Shown one piece after another: positions 31,432 to 42,490 of a stretch of 64,000 bases of DNA. Positions within the stretch are counted from its first letter, which is position 1; each line of letters starts with the position of its first letter. Under the pieces are notes generated by a model. The model was not told where the DNA came from and did no database searches. It saw nothing but the letters and a program-made list of their open reading frames with translations. Made by a program: the position numbers and the translations under genes. The stretch spans positions 1,356,661,834-1,356,725,833 of the forward strand of contig CM066033.1 in NCBI GenBank assembly GCA_033557465.1. Direction: 5' to 3'. Source of the DNA: Ichthyophis bannanicus. Its lineage: Eukaryota > Chordata > Amphibia > Gymnophiona > Ichthyophiidae.

Positions 31432-31707
31432 CAGGGCCAGACTAACTCTGTATTAGACCCTAGGCAAACATAGATTTATGGGCCTATTGTGGGGGGCCCT
31501 ATTTACTTCTTTTCACAACCCCCACCCAATAGTTTCATTCACTTTTTCCCTGCATCTCCATCATAATCTTTGCTTATGTTTCCCCCCCCACACACACACA
31601 TTTAACCCCTCCAGATGTAGCATGAGGTAAACTGCAGGGTCTAGCTCTGGGTGTGGTAGCAGCAGCAGGCTGTGAGTGAGTCTGGGGTCTATACAAGCCC
31701 ATGCTTA

Positions 31708-31835
31708 GACTGGAGTGGTGTAGTGGTTTGCGTAGTGGGCTGAGAGCTAGGGAAGTTGGGCAAGTCATTTTCCATTGCTTATGGTGCTTAGGGTAGACCG
31801 CTCCAAAGAGTGTGATTAAAGGCCAGAGAGCAAGA
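31708..31835 (+). mobile_element. tRNA-derived SINE, internally deleted
   Basis: AGTGGTGTAGTGGTTTGCGTAG (box A) is followed by TGGGCTGAGAGCTAGGGAAG and then directly by TTGGGCAAGTCATTTTCC, the common SINE tail. The box B segment is missing. It shares its order with the reverse-oriented copies at 35480-35700 and 37183-37400. Confidence 0.5.
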
Positions 31836-32562
31836 TCTACAGACACCATGTCCAAGTTATAGACCAAACAATATTTAAGTGTCAAAAAGGCTTCACAAAA
31901 GGAAGAAAGAACAGAAAATTACTTTTCATTTTCTTTGGTGTCTCTGAGAGGAGCTGGTATCAGGCAGTTTTCAAAGGAATTTGCCTAGGTAATTATACGG
32001 TTACTTGGCTAAATTCCCCAGACTGAAAAATTTCCTTCAAGGGTAAATTTGTAGCAGTGAATTTGTCAAGCACAGATTTTCAAAAGAAGACGGTTATATG
32101 ATACGGGCCTGTCAGAGAAAGACATAAATGTACACACGCACACTCGCACACACTTTTAGCGTTGTGTTGCTGCCTGCTGTTCATATATTCACTCACTGTG
32201 TGTCCCCTTCCCACTGTCATCAACTCTGCCCATCACCCGGTAAAGTTCTCGCTGAGCCTGCAGCAAGTCCCCTTACCCTCCCGTCATTTGTACCCCTTTT
32301 CAGCAGACTTCTACCAGGACACTCATTGACCCAATCCATGATCAGCCCAGTGCCTCTTGCAGAGCTCAACCCCCTCGCCCCACATGCCCACCTCATGAAG
32401 AAATCTACAGCACAGGACCTTCCCACTGGCTCACCTCCCTCCCTGCTTGTGTTCCATCCTTGATGCTGTCCCATTGGCTGAATCCTATTCACAGTCTCTA
32501 GTGACATTTATAAGCAGGTAGGACAGGTCACTCATGTGGGGGAGGGGAGAGCAAGATTTATT

Positions 32563-34706
32563 TATTTTTTTATTTATTACATTTTCTTTTATACTGCGCT
32601 ATTTAAGATCAGTGCGGTTTACAATAAACATTAAATCTACACATCTCAGTTTAGTGATTTGTGCTTACAATAAACAGGTAAAAATAACTTGGGTATGCAA
32701 TAAACAAGTTTCTTAACAGGGAGAACATGATAACTATATACAAGCCAGTTAATGTAACTATATACATGGTTAAGTGCACAGCACGAGCTTCTCAAGGTGG
32801 GTTAAGTATGGAGGCGGTTAAGGTGTGGTTGCGGGTATTCAGACTAGGAGTGTAAGATGCGTGGGCTTGAGGAGCTACCATGAGGTGTGGAGGTAGGTGA
32901 GTGTGGGGGGGGGGGGGGGACTGCAACATCGTAGTGAAGGAGAAAAAGGTGATGCTTCAATTCCTTCTTGAATTGGGAGAGATCGCTGATGCTTCTGATA
33001 GCCGCCGGTAGAGCGTTCCAGCAAGATGGTGCAAAAAAGGCAAAGGCTCTAGCTCTGGTAGCTTGGGAGCACTTAGTGCTTGCCTTAGGTAGAATGAGGG
33101 TGTTTGCAGCATTCGATCTCCTTAGCCGGTTAGGAGGTGTGATAGATACTAGGTCGGTAATAGCAGTAGCCGGGAATTTCTTGATGGCTTTATGGGTCAT
33201 TGTTAGAACCTTGAAGGAGATCCTGGCTTGTATGGGCAGCCAGTGCAACTGTTTTAGTATTGGAGTGATGTGGGATCTTCTGGAAGCTCCATGAAGGATT
33301 CTTGCAGCAGAATTCATAGCAAGTTGTAAGGGGTTAGTTGTACTCTTTGGTAGGCCATGTAATATCACATTAGCATAGTCAAGGTGAGGCATTATTAGGG
33401 CCTGAAAAACAGTTCGGAAGTCTTCAGGTTCTAATAGCTGACGAAGATGGCGAAGGGTCCGGATTTTATGATAGACAGCTTTTGTTATGTTATTGATGTG
33501 AGCCTTCATATTAAGCTGCTGATCAAGTGTAACTCCGAGGTATCTTACTGTAGTCTTGCATGTGAGCTCTGCGTCACGAACTTTGATGGATAGTGGAGGA
33601 ATAAAAGCCGGATTCCTGGTGACGAAGAGGGCTTCAGTCTTTTTGAAGTTTAACTTAAGCCTTTGTGCGTCTATCCAGTCGGTGACTGCATCAAAGCATT
33701 TGATTAGAGGGGAGAGGTCAAGATGTTCAGTGGAGATTGGCATGTACATCAAGACATCATCGGCATAGACCAGGCAGTTGATGTTAAATGAGTGGATAAG
33801 GTCACAGATGGGTTGCATGTAAATGTTGAATAGTAAGGCCGATAAGGAGGAGCCTTGTGGAACACCTTTAGTTTGAAGGAAGGGGTCAGAGGTGGAAGGA
33901 CCAGAACGGACATGTTGCCAACGGTCTGTGAGGTAAGACGCGCACCATGATAGAGCTGAACCGTGAACTCCCTTCTCTCTGAGGCGTTGAAGGAGAACTT
34001 CGTGGTCTACTGTATCAAAGGCAGCGGCGATGTCCATGAATATTAGAACAAAGCCTTGTCTGATGTTATCCAGTCCTATGGAAAGAGTATTGAATAGGGT
34101 TGTCAGTAGCGTTTCAACACCATGTGCTTCACGAAATCCATGCTGGCAGGGATGAAGGGGTGCGTTGGAATCTATATGATCCTGTAATTGACGTTGTGTA
34201 ATCTTTTCAATGATCTTCGAGAGGAGAGGTATGCTGGAGATAGGCCTTTAGGAATCCATCAATGAGGGGTCCAGCTTACTGTTTTTTAGGAGAGGTCTAA
34301 TCGCAGTCTGTTTCAGGCTACAGGGGAATGTTCCAGTAGAGAAGGATACTTCTATAAGCTTGGATAAGAATGGGCTGAGCTCAGAACGTAAGGATTTTAT
34401 CCAGGGGGCTGGACACGGATCAGAAGGTGCTGTAGTAGTGTTTATATTTAATATAGTGTCTTGAATGACTCTGTTGGATGGGGTAGAGAAGGATGTGAGG
34501 GTGTGTAGGGTCTCACTTAAGAGATGATCAAATGAGGGATGAGGGGTGGCAATGGGTGGAGTAGTTGAGATGAGGGGCTTAGTAGGTTGAGCAAGCTGGT
34601 TACTTTTGTTACGTAGGTAGTGGGCGTATTCCTGGGGGTCTGGGTGGAATGAGTTCCCCTGAGATAGTTCCTTTGCTGAAGAATATCGAGACATGTTAGC
34701 CTCCAT
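32563..34706 (-). mobile_element. L2-like LINE, 5'-truncated, about 2.1 kb
   Basis: The minus strand carries most of an RT and a 3' UTR that ends GTAAACCGCACTGATC ... GCGCAGTATAAAAG and a TAAATAAAT tail (about 32563-32600). It starts abruptly around 34706 with no endonuclease, so it is a 5'-truncated insertion. A run of 15 G lies at 32905-32919, just after the coding end. Confidence 0.8.
32844..34706 (-). pseudogene. L2-like reverse transcriptase, one nonsense codon
   Basis: The frame is open across about 620 codons except for one TAA at 34248-34250 (MDS-stop-RPIS, where a tyrosine or asparagine is expected). RT motifs: KNSKLDP and RPIS region, CQHGFREAHGVET, motif A FMDIAAAFDTVDHEVLL, motif B GVPQGSSLSALLFNIYM, motif C LVYADDVLMY, then LGVTLDQQL. 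The C-terminus has the LHWLPIQARISFKVLTM and FKKELKHHLF blocks typical of L2. All catalytic aspartates are present. It ends in a low-complexity PPPPPHS stretch caused by the G-run. Confidence 0.85.
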
Positions 34707-35479
34707 CTAGCTTTCTGATATTAATGCAAAAATCTGTAGAAGCCTAAAGAAGTCTGACAGCTGGCAATCCTGACCTCCTGAGCACATCTCACAGGGACTC
34801 CCCTAAACATTTAGGTCCTAGGCATGTGTCTAGTTTACTCATCTAATGGGCAGTTCATTGAAGTGGGTGTGCTATTATAAACAAGCAATATATGAACTTT
34901 GATGCTGAATTATTATAATATATTTTTTTGCATGGTGGACTTTACAGCAATAGTTAAAATATTTTTTAATGGTAAGTATTTTTGTACCGTTGAATTTTGT
35001 GACCGGAAATTATGAAATATGAAAGTTGACCCATTTTTCTTGATTTTTTTATAATAAAGTATTTGGAAAAAAAGATTTTTTAAAATCTATGATGTAGAAG
35101 CAGCCATATACATGGAGTTGAGCTTGTGATTTGCAAGTTTGAGCTGAGATCCTTTTTCTCTTTTTGTTTGAAAGACATTTTTTTCAGAGAGGTTTTGGGT
35201 CAATTGGTTGAATTTCTCTCTGAAACCCCTGGGTGTTTTTTCTAATTTACCAGTGTCTTAATCTGGCCCTGCCCATTACAATAGGTATTAGTCAGCAGTA
35301 CATAGTAGACAATAACAAAACTGCATTATTTGGTCAGTGGCTCTCTTATCTCTTGGGAACTCCTCTCGTCTGGCAAATTGCTTCTATCTGTGCCCTTCTC
35401 TTCTATTGCTAACTCCAGACTTTGCTCCTTTCACCTTGTTATGTCTGTACATCAAGCCCCTTCTCTGGCCCTCTTTATT

Positions 35480-35700
35480 TAATTTCTTGATATACTGCCC
35501 AGGCTGAAAGACATTAGAGCAGTTTACAAATGCTACAAGCAGGTACTGGATACATTCCCTTGTCCCTGAAGCAACAGAGAGTTAAGTGACTGGCCCAAGG
35601 TCACCTACAGGACTAGAGACCCCAGTCCCTCCAGCTTAAGGTTGCTGTCCCTGAGCAGGAATTGAACTCCTGGCCCTCTGTCTCAACCACTAGGTAACTC
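35480..35700 (-). mobile_element. tRNA-derived SINE with L2/MIR-like tail, minus strand
   Basis: On the minus strand, a box A-like TTACCTAGTGGTTGAGAC and a box B-like GAGTTCAATTCC are followed by CCTTGGGCCAGTCACTTAAC and a GTAAACTGCTC ... GTATATCAAG tail. This order (tRNA head, 'cttgggcaagtcacttaac' core, LINE-like tail) is that of MIR-like SINEs. Confidence 0.6.
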
Positions 35701-35789
35701 CTCCCACCACTTTTGGATCTTGACTCACCTGGTCTCCTTTGTGTTTCTTTACCATTCCCCGCAGATGCATCCCATGTCTACTGCTACTG

Positions 35790-35905
35790 TGTTTGTCTGT
35801 CTTGACTAGATTGTAAGCTGTACCATCTCTTACATGTGTCTGTGCAGTGCTGCATACATCCTGTAGCGCTATACAAATGCTCAGTAATAGTAGTAGTAGT
35901 GGTGG
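35790..35905 (+). mobile_element. LINE 3' tail with (TAG)n
   Basis: CTAGATTGTAAGCTG, then GTGCAGTGCTGCATAC, GTAGCGCTATACAAATGCTC and TAATAGTAGTAGTAG match the tail at 22660-22800. Only the terminal 115 bp are present. Confidence 0.6.
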
Positions 35906-37182
35906 CTGTGGGTTTGTGTATGTGTTGACTCTATTTGTGATCAGGACAGTAGAGAACAAAGAAGAGGCAGTTTGAAAGGAAAACTTTCCGAACTGTAATA
36001 TTTCAGTGTATCAAAGTTTCTATATTGCAGAAGTAGGAACTGTTTCTCCCTTAGAATTGCATTGGGACATATTTTTGGGGAACTTATTTCTCTAGAAGCA
36101 CCAGTCGGATCTGGCCCATTTTCAAACTAGAGGTGTCTTTTCACCAGTTTTTTCATCGTATCAAATTTGTTCCTGTTCCATTAGGTTTCCAGAGAGTTAT
36201 TTTTCCCCTTGCCAGACAGGCAGACAAGCAGACATTCTTGACCGTTTATGTAGGATTCCTTCGAACACATTGGGTTGGCGGGGCAGCTCTAGTGGCAGTA
36301 GTCAACGTAGAGCAAAATGTTGCACTTTTAGTAGCACTGTAAGCATCTATTTCCAGTCGCACCTTGCCAAGAAAGCCCAGGGGCTAGGTTGTCAGGAGTC
36401 AGCATTGACTCAACGGTGCGTAAACACACCCACACAAACACGCAAGTAGTATCTATCATTCATAAGGCAGAGGAGGAGAACTCCCACTTGAGTTTTCGCT
36501 CTGAACTACTCTGAAGAGTAATTAGAATAAACTAATGGAGGGGGAAATGGTTTTAGGCTCACTAGAAATCATCAAACCTGCAAAGAGCAGAGAATATCAA
36601 ACGTATGCTGGTTGTCTTATATCTTTTAAGCTGTGAAACAATTATTTTGTACCTAGCATTCAAGACTTGTTGCCGGCAAATGCCTTAGATGAACCGTATG
36701 AGAGACAGTCGATATTCTTGCTGCCTCTCAAAAGAGTAACAAAGTTGTGCTTAAACAGCTTTATTTTAGGAAAATTAGCTCTCAGAAGCATTTTTCCTTA
36801 AAGACAGTGCATCTTGAATAAAATAAAGGAATGGGTTGATTGCTTTTCTTGTCTTGCACAGTAAGAGAGGCAATAGCCTGTTAAATGTGTGATTTCCTAT
36901 TGCGGGTGCACTTCTATGAAATGCAGTAATTAAAGAGATGCAGTTGTGAGGTCATTTTAGAGTGTCGTGGTTTGGATTTAGCTTTAATCTAGGTGTGTTG
37001 TTTGGGATGGCGGCTTCACACGTTCTGTTTAGTTCATTGGGTTATCTTTTAGGGCAACTCAGAAATATGATTCTACTTGCGACATTCTCATGCAGGGATA
37101 AAACTATGTTTTGATAAAGACCATTTTCTCAAAGAGACAACTGCATGAAGATCTTGAAGTACGTCACTCTTTTGTTTTCATT
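35906..37182. other. Mostly unrecognised; SINE remnant at 36342-36455
   Basis: No protein domain is visible. CACCTTGCCAAGAAAGCCCAG, then GTCAGCATTGACTCAACGG at 36370-36420 is a SINE-type sequence whose tail resembles the RTE-like 3' end (GTCGACACTGACTCGAAGG at 20473), consistent with a SINE mobilised by an RTE-like LINE. A sister copy is at 41805-41915. Confidence 0.4.
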
Positions 37183-37400
37183 AGACAAATGAAATTGTAT
37201 TTATCTCATGCCTTTCCAAAGGTAGTTAGATTTGGGTATATAGATATTTCCCTGTCCCTAGAGGACTTGCAATTTAAGTTTATACCTGAGGCAATAGAGG
37301 GTTAAGTGACTCGTCCAAAATCACAAAGAACCCCAGTGGGAATCAAAGTCAGATCTCGTGGGTAGTAGGCTCTAACCGCTAGGCTACTCCTCTGCTTTTA
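37183..37400 (-). mobile_element. tRNA-derived SINE, minus strand
   Basis: The minus strand starts with GAGTAGCCTAGCGGTTAGAGCC (box A), has CTTTGATTCCCACTGGGG (box B), then TTGTGATTTTGGACGAGTC, ACTTAACCCTCTATTGCC and a 3' part that continues through CCCTAGGGACAGGG-like sequence to ATGAGATAAATACAATTT. All three SINE parts are visible and in order, making it the most complete SINE in the window. Confidence 0.7.
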
Positions 37401-37401
37401 A

Positions 37402-38214
37402 GAAATGGTAAGGGCCCTATTTTACCTACGCCCCCTTCTCTCTACAAACCTATTCCGTACTGTCTGCCAGGCTCTAGTTACACCTCTCCTAGACTATTGT
37501 GACATCATTTATCAAGGCTTCCCCAAACACACCCTCCACAGATTGCAATTGGCTCAGAACATGGCTGTACGGATAATCACAGGTGCCCCTTATCATGACC
37601 ACATCACCCCATTGCTTATACAGCTTCACTGGCTTTCCATGACAGCCAGAATTAAATTCAAAGCCCTCACCATAACATTTAAAATCCTACACAGCGAATC
37701 TGCAAGCTGCCTTCTGCCTACCAGTGCCAAATCCAAAACTGAGTGGTCCAAAAGAACCTCCACCCTTAATCTCCTACAGGACCCAGAAGATCAAGAGTAA
37801 GCAGTCCACCTGAGAAACCGAGTCTTTTCATTATTTGCCCCCGCATTATGGAATTCCCTTCCGTCAGCACTGAGACATTACAGACTATTTGGAATTCAGA
37901 AAGAAGCTCAAAACACACCTCTTTCTGAATGAATACAGTACTGATAGGCACTCAGAAACCCAGCTACCTTAAAATGCACTCTAAGGACACAATAGACAAA
38001 TTCTTCTTTAATATGTACATAAGTTAACCAATATAACCAGCAGAGCCATAACTGTAAATAGTCAATGTTAAACTATGTTGTACAGTTTACTGTTTCTGTT
38101 TCATGTAAAACAGTGTGCTGATCCCCTGTTACACATTTGCTAATTGTGAACTATCTTGAATTGTAGAAAGGTGGTATAGAAATAAGTTTAAGTACAATAA
38201 ATAAATAAAAATAA
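37402..38214 (+). mobile_element. L2-like LINE 3' fragment
   Basis: The plus strand encodes LRPLLSTNLFRTVCQALVTPLLDYCDIIYQGF, then RLQLAQNMAVRIITGA and LLIQLHWLSMTARIKFKAL, the C-terminal half of an L2-type RT protein after the catalytic core. A frameshift near 37800 leads to LWNSLPS and KLKTHLFL. The 3' UTR ends GTGGTATAGAAATAAG and a TAAATAAATAAA tail. It is 5'-truncated after the catalytic domain. Confidence 0.8.
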
Positions 38215-38564
38215 TGTTTCCACATCTTCTATTTGAAGAAAGTATTCTTTTTGAAAGGAGAGTCCTTCAGTTTATTTTATAAAACAAACTTATCCTGGAA
38301 ATGCATGCATATCGTCAATGGATACAACCTGGAAGTGGATGAACCAAATCTTTAATGCGGATGAAAAGATAAGTATAATAATATTGCTGAGATGAGAATA
38401 GGCAAATGCTTATCAGGAAATGACAAAATCTCCTCCACCTCAAATTCCAGCTGTCAGCCTACCATAATGGGCTCCAGGGAAACCCTTGCTGACCCAAATG
38501 ATAAGGAATGATAGTCTTCAATAAAGACACCTGGAAGCTGATTCCAGACTTTGTTTAGTCCATC

Positions 38565-38775
38565 TTGCTTGGAACCGATCACCATCTCTAGTCAAATTCA
38601 AATCCAGGCTAAAAGCCCACCTCTTTGAAGCTGCTTTTGGATCCTGACCTTTTACTCTCAGTTATCACCCATATGTGTTAAGAGATTGTTTTACGTCTTA
38701 TATTGTGTTTGTAAGCTCTATTGAGAAGGAACGTCTCTCAGATGTATCATTACAGAAGTAGCAGTAGTATTAGTA
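38565..38775 (+). mobile_element. LINE 3' tail, (TAG)n family, diverged
   Basis: TCTAGTCAAATTCAAATCCAG then GCTAAAAGCCCACCTCTTTG encodes the SKFKSRLKAHLFEAAF motif. The 3' UTR ends in AAGTAGCAGTAGTATTAGTA. It is similar to 22465-22799 but more decayed. Confidence 0.55.
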
Positions 38776-38794
38776 TCTTTAAGGAATCAAGAAT

Positions 38795-39540
38795 CTTCAG
38801 ATGTACTGTTACTGGACCGATAACCTCTGTGATGGCATAAGGCCTAATGAATCTAGGATGCAGTTTACTGCAAAGAATCCTCATACTGTATGCATATTGC
38901 TTGTGGCAAGCCAAATGTTTCACCTGCATAGAACTGAGGTTCTGGCTTGTCGTGCCTGTTTACAGATTTCTTTTGTTGTGCCACTGTTTTTTCCAGGCTG
39001 CAGTTCACATGCTTCCAGATCATCAACCACAGAGGCTTCTGTGATTGGAGTTGAAGAGGGAAGGCAGATGAGATGCTGGCCATGCATGTAAAAGAATGGT
39101 GAGACACCTGTAGACTCATTCACATGGTTATTTTAGGTGAACTTGGCCTAAGGAAACAGATCCATCCAGTTATCCTGGTGAGCTGAGACAAAGCACCGAA
39201 GGGATCGCTACAGGTCCTGATTGATCTTTTCTGTCAGGCTGTTAGTTAAGGATGGTGCCCAGAGGAAAACTGGAGAATGATAACCAAATTCTTGTAAAAG
39301 GCCTTCCAGAACTTGGCAACAAATTGAGGACCTCAATCCGATACAGTGAGATACAATGAAGGTGTACAGTGTCCTTGACAAAGATGACCACCAGTTGAGG
39401 AGCAGAAGGCAATTATGCAATAGGAACTAAATGTGCCATATGAGAAAACTGACCAGTTACCACTAGGATTGCTGTAGAAGTATTCAAAGGCGGGAGGTTG
39501 GTTTTTAAAGTTCATGGCAACATGAGACTATGGCTTTGCT
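38795..39540 (-). pseudogene. Ty3/Gypsy integrase remnant
   Basis: Minus-strand frames with several shifts read ILVVTGQFSHMAHLVPI (the integrase core start, with the catalytic Asp replaced by Gly at VVTGQFS), LPSAPQL, FVKDTVHLHCI, FVAKFWKAFYKNL, SSGHHP, TEKINQDL and SAHQDNW. Further on come TGVSPFF and the post-core 'W..Q.....QA...PEPQFYAGE' segment. This order is specific to vertebrate Gypsy integrases. No RT or RNase H precedes it. Confidence 0.75.
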
Positions 39541-39564
39541 GGTACCACATGGTTGACAACAAAG

Positions 39565-39702
39565 ACTGGGGAAATCCACTGCTTATTCCTGGAATAAGCA
39601 GCATGGGATCCTGCTAGGTACCTGCGATCTGGATTGGCCACTGTTGGAAACAGGATACTTAGCTTGATGGACCTTTGGTCTGACCCAGTATGTCATATGT
39701 TC
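39565..39702 (+). mobile_element. CR1 family-1 3' end inside the Gypsy copy
   Basis: GACTGGGGAAATCCACTGC, GGCCACTGTTGGAAACAGG and GACCTTTGGTCTGACCC match the 3' UTR of the CR1 at 45966. It ends near 39702 in CATATGTTCATAG, a decayed form of the TTCTTATG tail. It separates the Gypsy integrase and Gag remnants. Confidence 0.7.
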
Positions 39703-39704
39703 AT

Positions 39705-40250
39705 AGAGGAGTCCTGACCTTGAATTTCGTATGGGATAAGATTAGGGATACCTTTGGGATGGGACCTGGGTGAGAAAGCCTGTACAAGATGTAGTGCTCC
39801 CAGTTGCAGTGGTAGCTGCAGTGTTCCCAGCAGGCAGCCAGAGCTTAGATTGACATTCCTGGATACATGCATCAAGGAGTAAACATAGAGATATAAGTGC
39901 ATCCATTTTCAGGGGTAAGTTGTCTTAACAGGTCAACTTATCTTTAATACGGTCAGAGGCCAATCCAGAAAACTGCGACCAAGGCCTCGCTATTCCAGCC
40001 TATCTCCACTGAGAATATGCGGAATTCTACTGCTTATGTCTGACTATGCAGGTCCCTCATTTCATCCTGAGAAGAGCAGGTAAAAGCTAGCTATCCTGGG
40101 TCATCAAAAACTCTCTTAAAGGAAAGTCATGACAATTGGATCCTGTTTTACCAGGGTGGAGAGGCCCAAGCTATTGCCTCCCCAGTCAGCAATGAAATGG
40201 GCTATCCAGGATTTGTGGTCAGGGAAATGAGATGCCTATAGCACAAATGT
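39705..40250 (-). pseudogene. Ty3/Gypsy Gag remnant
   Basis: The minus strand reads, with shifts, WNSEALVAVFWIGLSDRIKDKL then LDALISLC and QECQSKLW. 'EAL...FW.GL.DRIKDEL' followed by 'LDALI.LC..LD.R..ER' is a common Gypsy Gag stretch. Together with 38795-39540 it is one element whose protease, RT and RNase H were deleted. LTRs were not found. Confidence 0.6.
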
Positions 40251-40429
40251 AATAGAACATTGATTCAAAAAATCCTCAGCAAGCCTTTGGTACTCCAGAA
40301 AAAAATTAGACCTTGTCATATGTCAATGGTACACATGATATATGAAGGACCGGAAGATAGACTGTGTTCCAATATGAAAGCTTGTTTGTTGAAAGGTTTA
40401 GTCCTTGTTAATTTAGTCAATGATAAGGA

Positions 40430-40775
40430 TGATAGAGATGTTCAAGTACCTCTGTGGCATAAATGCACAGGAGGAGAGCCTCTTTCAATTGAAAGAAAGC
40501 TCTGCAACAAGGGGGCATAGGGTGAAGGTGAAAGGGAATAGACTCAGGAGTAATTTACAGAGGTTTTTTTACGGAAAGAGTGGTAGATGCATGGAATAGT
40601 CTCCCAGTGGAGGTATTAGAGACAAGGACTGATTGGACTTCAAGAAATCATGGGACAATTGCAGAAGATCTCTAAAGGAAAAAAAGGGACTGTAGAGCTT
40701 AATAGTTGGTATGGAAGGGCAGATTGATTAGGTCGTATGGTCTTTGTGTGCTGTCATGTTTCTATGTTTCATAAT
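40430..40775 (+). mobile_element. CR1 family-2 3' fragment
   Basis: The stretch reads MFKYLCGINAQEESLFQLKESSATRGHRV, VVDAWNSLPVEV and the 3' UTR GGTATGGAAGGGCAGATTG, ending GTCATGTTTCTATGTTTC. It closely follows family 2 with few frameshifts. It is truncated at the C-terminal 90 codons. Confidence 0.8.
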
Positions 40776-41104
40776 AGTTATTTCTCTACTTAAAAAATAC
40801 ACCTCTCTTAACTCTAGCTTCCTCAGATGTTATAGTCTTATTTTCAGGTTTCCATCTCTCATTGATGCCCTTGGAAAAGTAGCTTTTTTATACCTTTCTA
40901 ATCACCTTTTCTGCCAAGTTGCTGTCTGTTGAACTGGTTTCAATTTGGATTTCATTCAGACCACAAATTTGAAAACCGTCTTTTCTAGGAGACCAATGAT
41001 GTTTTGATTTTTATGCTTAAATGCTCCTCATTTCTCTATATCACCCTTTAGTCTGACCTTTGTGTTGAGTAACTTAATGGAATCACCGCTATCCCAGAGG
41101 ACAG

Positions 41105-42410
41105 CACAGTTTCTGGAATATGAGGTAGCATGGTTTCACTAGAGGTACATCGTGTCAGACGAATCTCAGCAATTTCTTTGACCGGATAACCAGAGAGCTG
41201 AAGTGTGGGAGAGTGCTAGTTGTGGTGTACATAGATTTTAGCAAGGCTTCTGACCCACTTCTACGTGGCAGCTTATAAATAAATTGATCACTGTTAGTAT
41301 GAAAGCTAACATAACTGATTGGGTTAGGAACTGGTTGAGTGGGAGGTGACAAAGGACAGTGGTAATTGGAGTTCACTTTGAGGAAAGGGATACTATGAGT
41401 GGTGTGCCACAAGCTTAGATTGACATTCCTATTTTCAGCATTTTTGTAACTGGTATTGTGGAAGAGCTGTTGGGAAAATCTTGCCTTTTTTGTAGACTCC
41501 AACAGGGTAGACACTCTGGAAGATATGGAAGACTTTAGAAGGATCTAGTGAAGCTTGAGGAGTGGTCTAGGTAAGATTTCATGCTAGAAGAAATTCAGGG
41601 TCATGTTTTTTAGCTGCAAAAACCTTAAGGAACAGTACAGTCTAGGAGGTGAAGTACGTCTGTGCATGAAAACAGAGCAGAATTTGGGGGAAGATATATC
41701 TGATAATTTTAAGGTGAGAAGAATGGCCAGCAGGAGAAAGGAAATTATAGTTTGCATGAATTTCTGATGAGACTTCATTTCTAGTATTGTGTGCTGTCCT
41801 AGTTACTTAACCCTCCATTGCCTTGGAAGAAAGGCCTGGCAATCTACTTCTGGTCACACTGCCAAGAAAACCCAGGAGTCAGCATTGGCTCAAAGGCACA
41901 CATTGCATTTTTTTTGTACCATTCTGGAGACTGCACCCTCAAAAGATATAAACTGAATAGAGTTGGTCTAGAGGGCAGCTGCAAAAATGGTCAGTGATCT
42001 TCATTATAAAGCATATGAGGGCAGACTTAAGGATTTAAATATCTATATTTTAGAAGAAAGGCACATTAGGGGAGGTAAGACAGAGACATTTAAATACCTC
42101 CAAGGTATAAATGCACAGGAGGCGGGTTTCTTTCAACTGAAAGGAAGCTCTGGTACAAGGGGCCACAGGATGAGGGTAAAAGAGAATAGACGCAGCAGTA
42201 ATCTAAGGTAATACTTCTTCATAGAAAGGATAGCAGATACGGTGGAGGTGGTGAAGACGAGAACATTATCTGAATTGAAGAAAGCATGGGACAAGCACAG
42301 AGGATGTCTGAGTGAGAGGAAGGGAATGTAGAGCTTAGTAGTTGATGTGGATGGGCAGACCGCATAGGCCATATGATTTTTATCTTCCCTCATTCTTCTG
42401 GGTTTCTATA
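41105..42410 (+). mobile_element. Diverged CR1 family-2-like fragment
   Basis: From 41128 the frames give HGFTRGTSCQTNLSNFFD-like sequence, VVYIDFSKASD (motif A), a partially lost motif B around 41400, and later VSDLHYKAYEGRLKDLNIYILEER (41985), TFKYLQGINAQEAGFFQLKGSSGTRGH and the 3' UTR GTTGATGTGGATGGGCAGACC. It is older than the other family-2 copies. A SINE-like insert (41805-41915) divides it. Confidence 0.7.
41805..41915 (+). mobile_element. SINE-like insert with RTE-like tail
   Basis: AAGGCCTGGCAATCTACTTC, CACTGCCAAGAAAACCC, GAGTCAGCATTGGCTCAAAGGC and a short T-run. It matches 36342-36455. It interrupts the CR1 copy where family 2 has the VRPHLEYGVQFW region. Confidence 0.5.
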
Positions 42411-42490
42411 CTTCATTCAAGGATGACCTTTGACTGAATGAGACACAAGTTTCTCTTAGATTGCTTTCAAAACTTTTGGGGTCTCTCTTA

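Larger units (their letters stand above)
31432..35271. mobile_element. hAT-like element containing a SINE and an L2 LINE
   Basis: The left end CAGGGCCAGACTAA and right end TTAATCTGGCCCTG are inverted repeats. Flanking octamers are CCCATGGC (31424-31431) and CCCATTAC (35272-35279), similar at six of eight positions. Removing the SINE (31708-31835) and L2 (32563-34706) leaves about 1.6 kb with no transposase that I can recognise. The low flank identity makes the pairing of these ends probable rather than certain. Confidence 0.5.
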
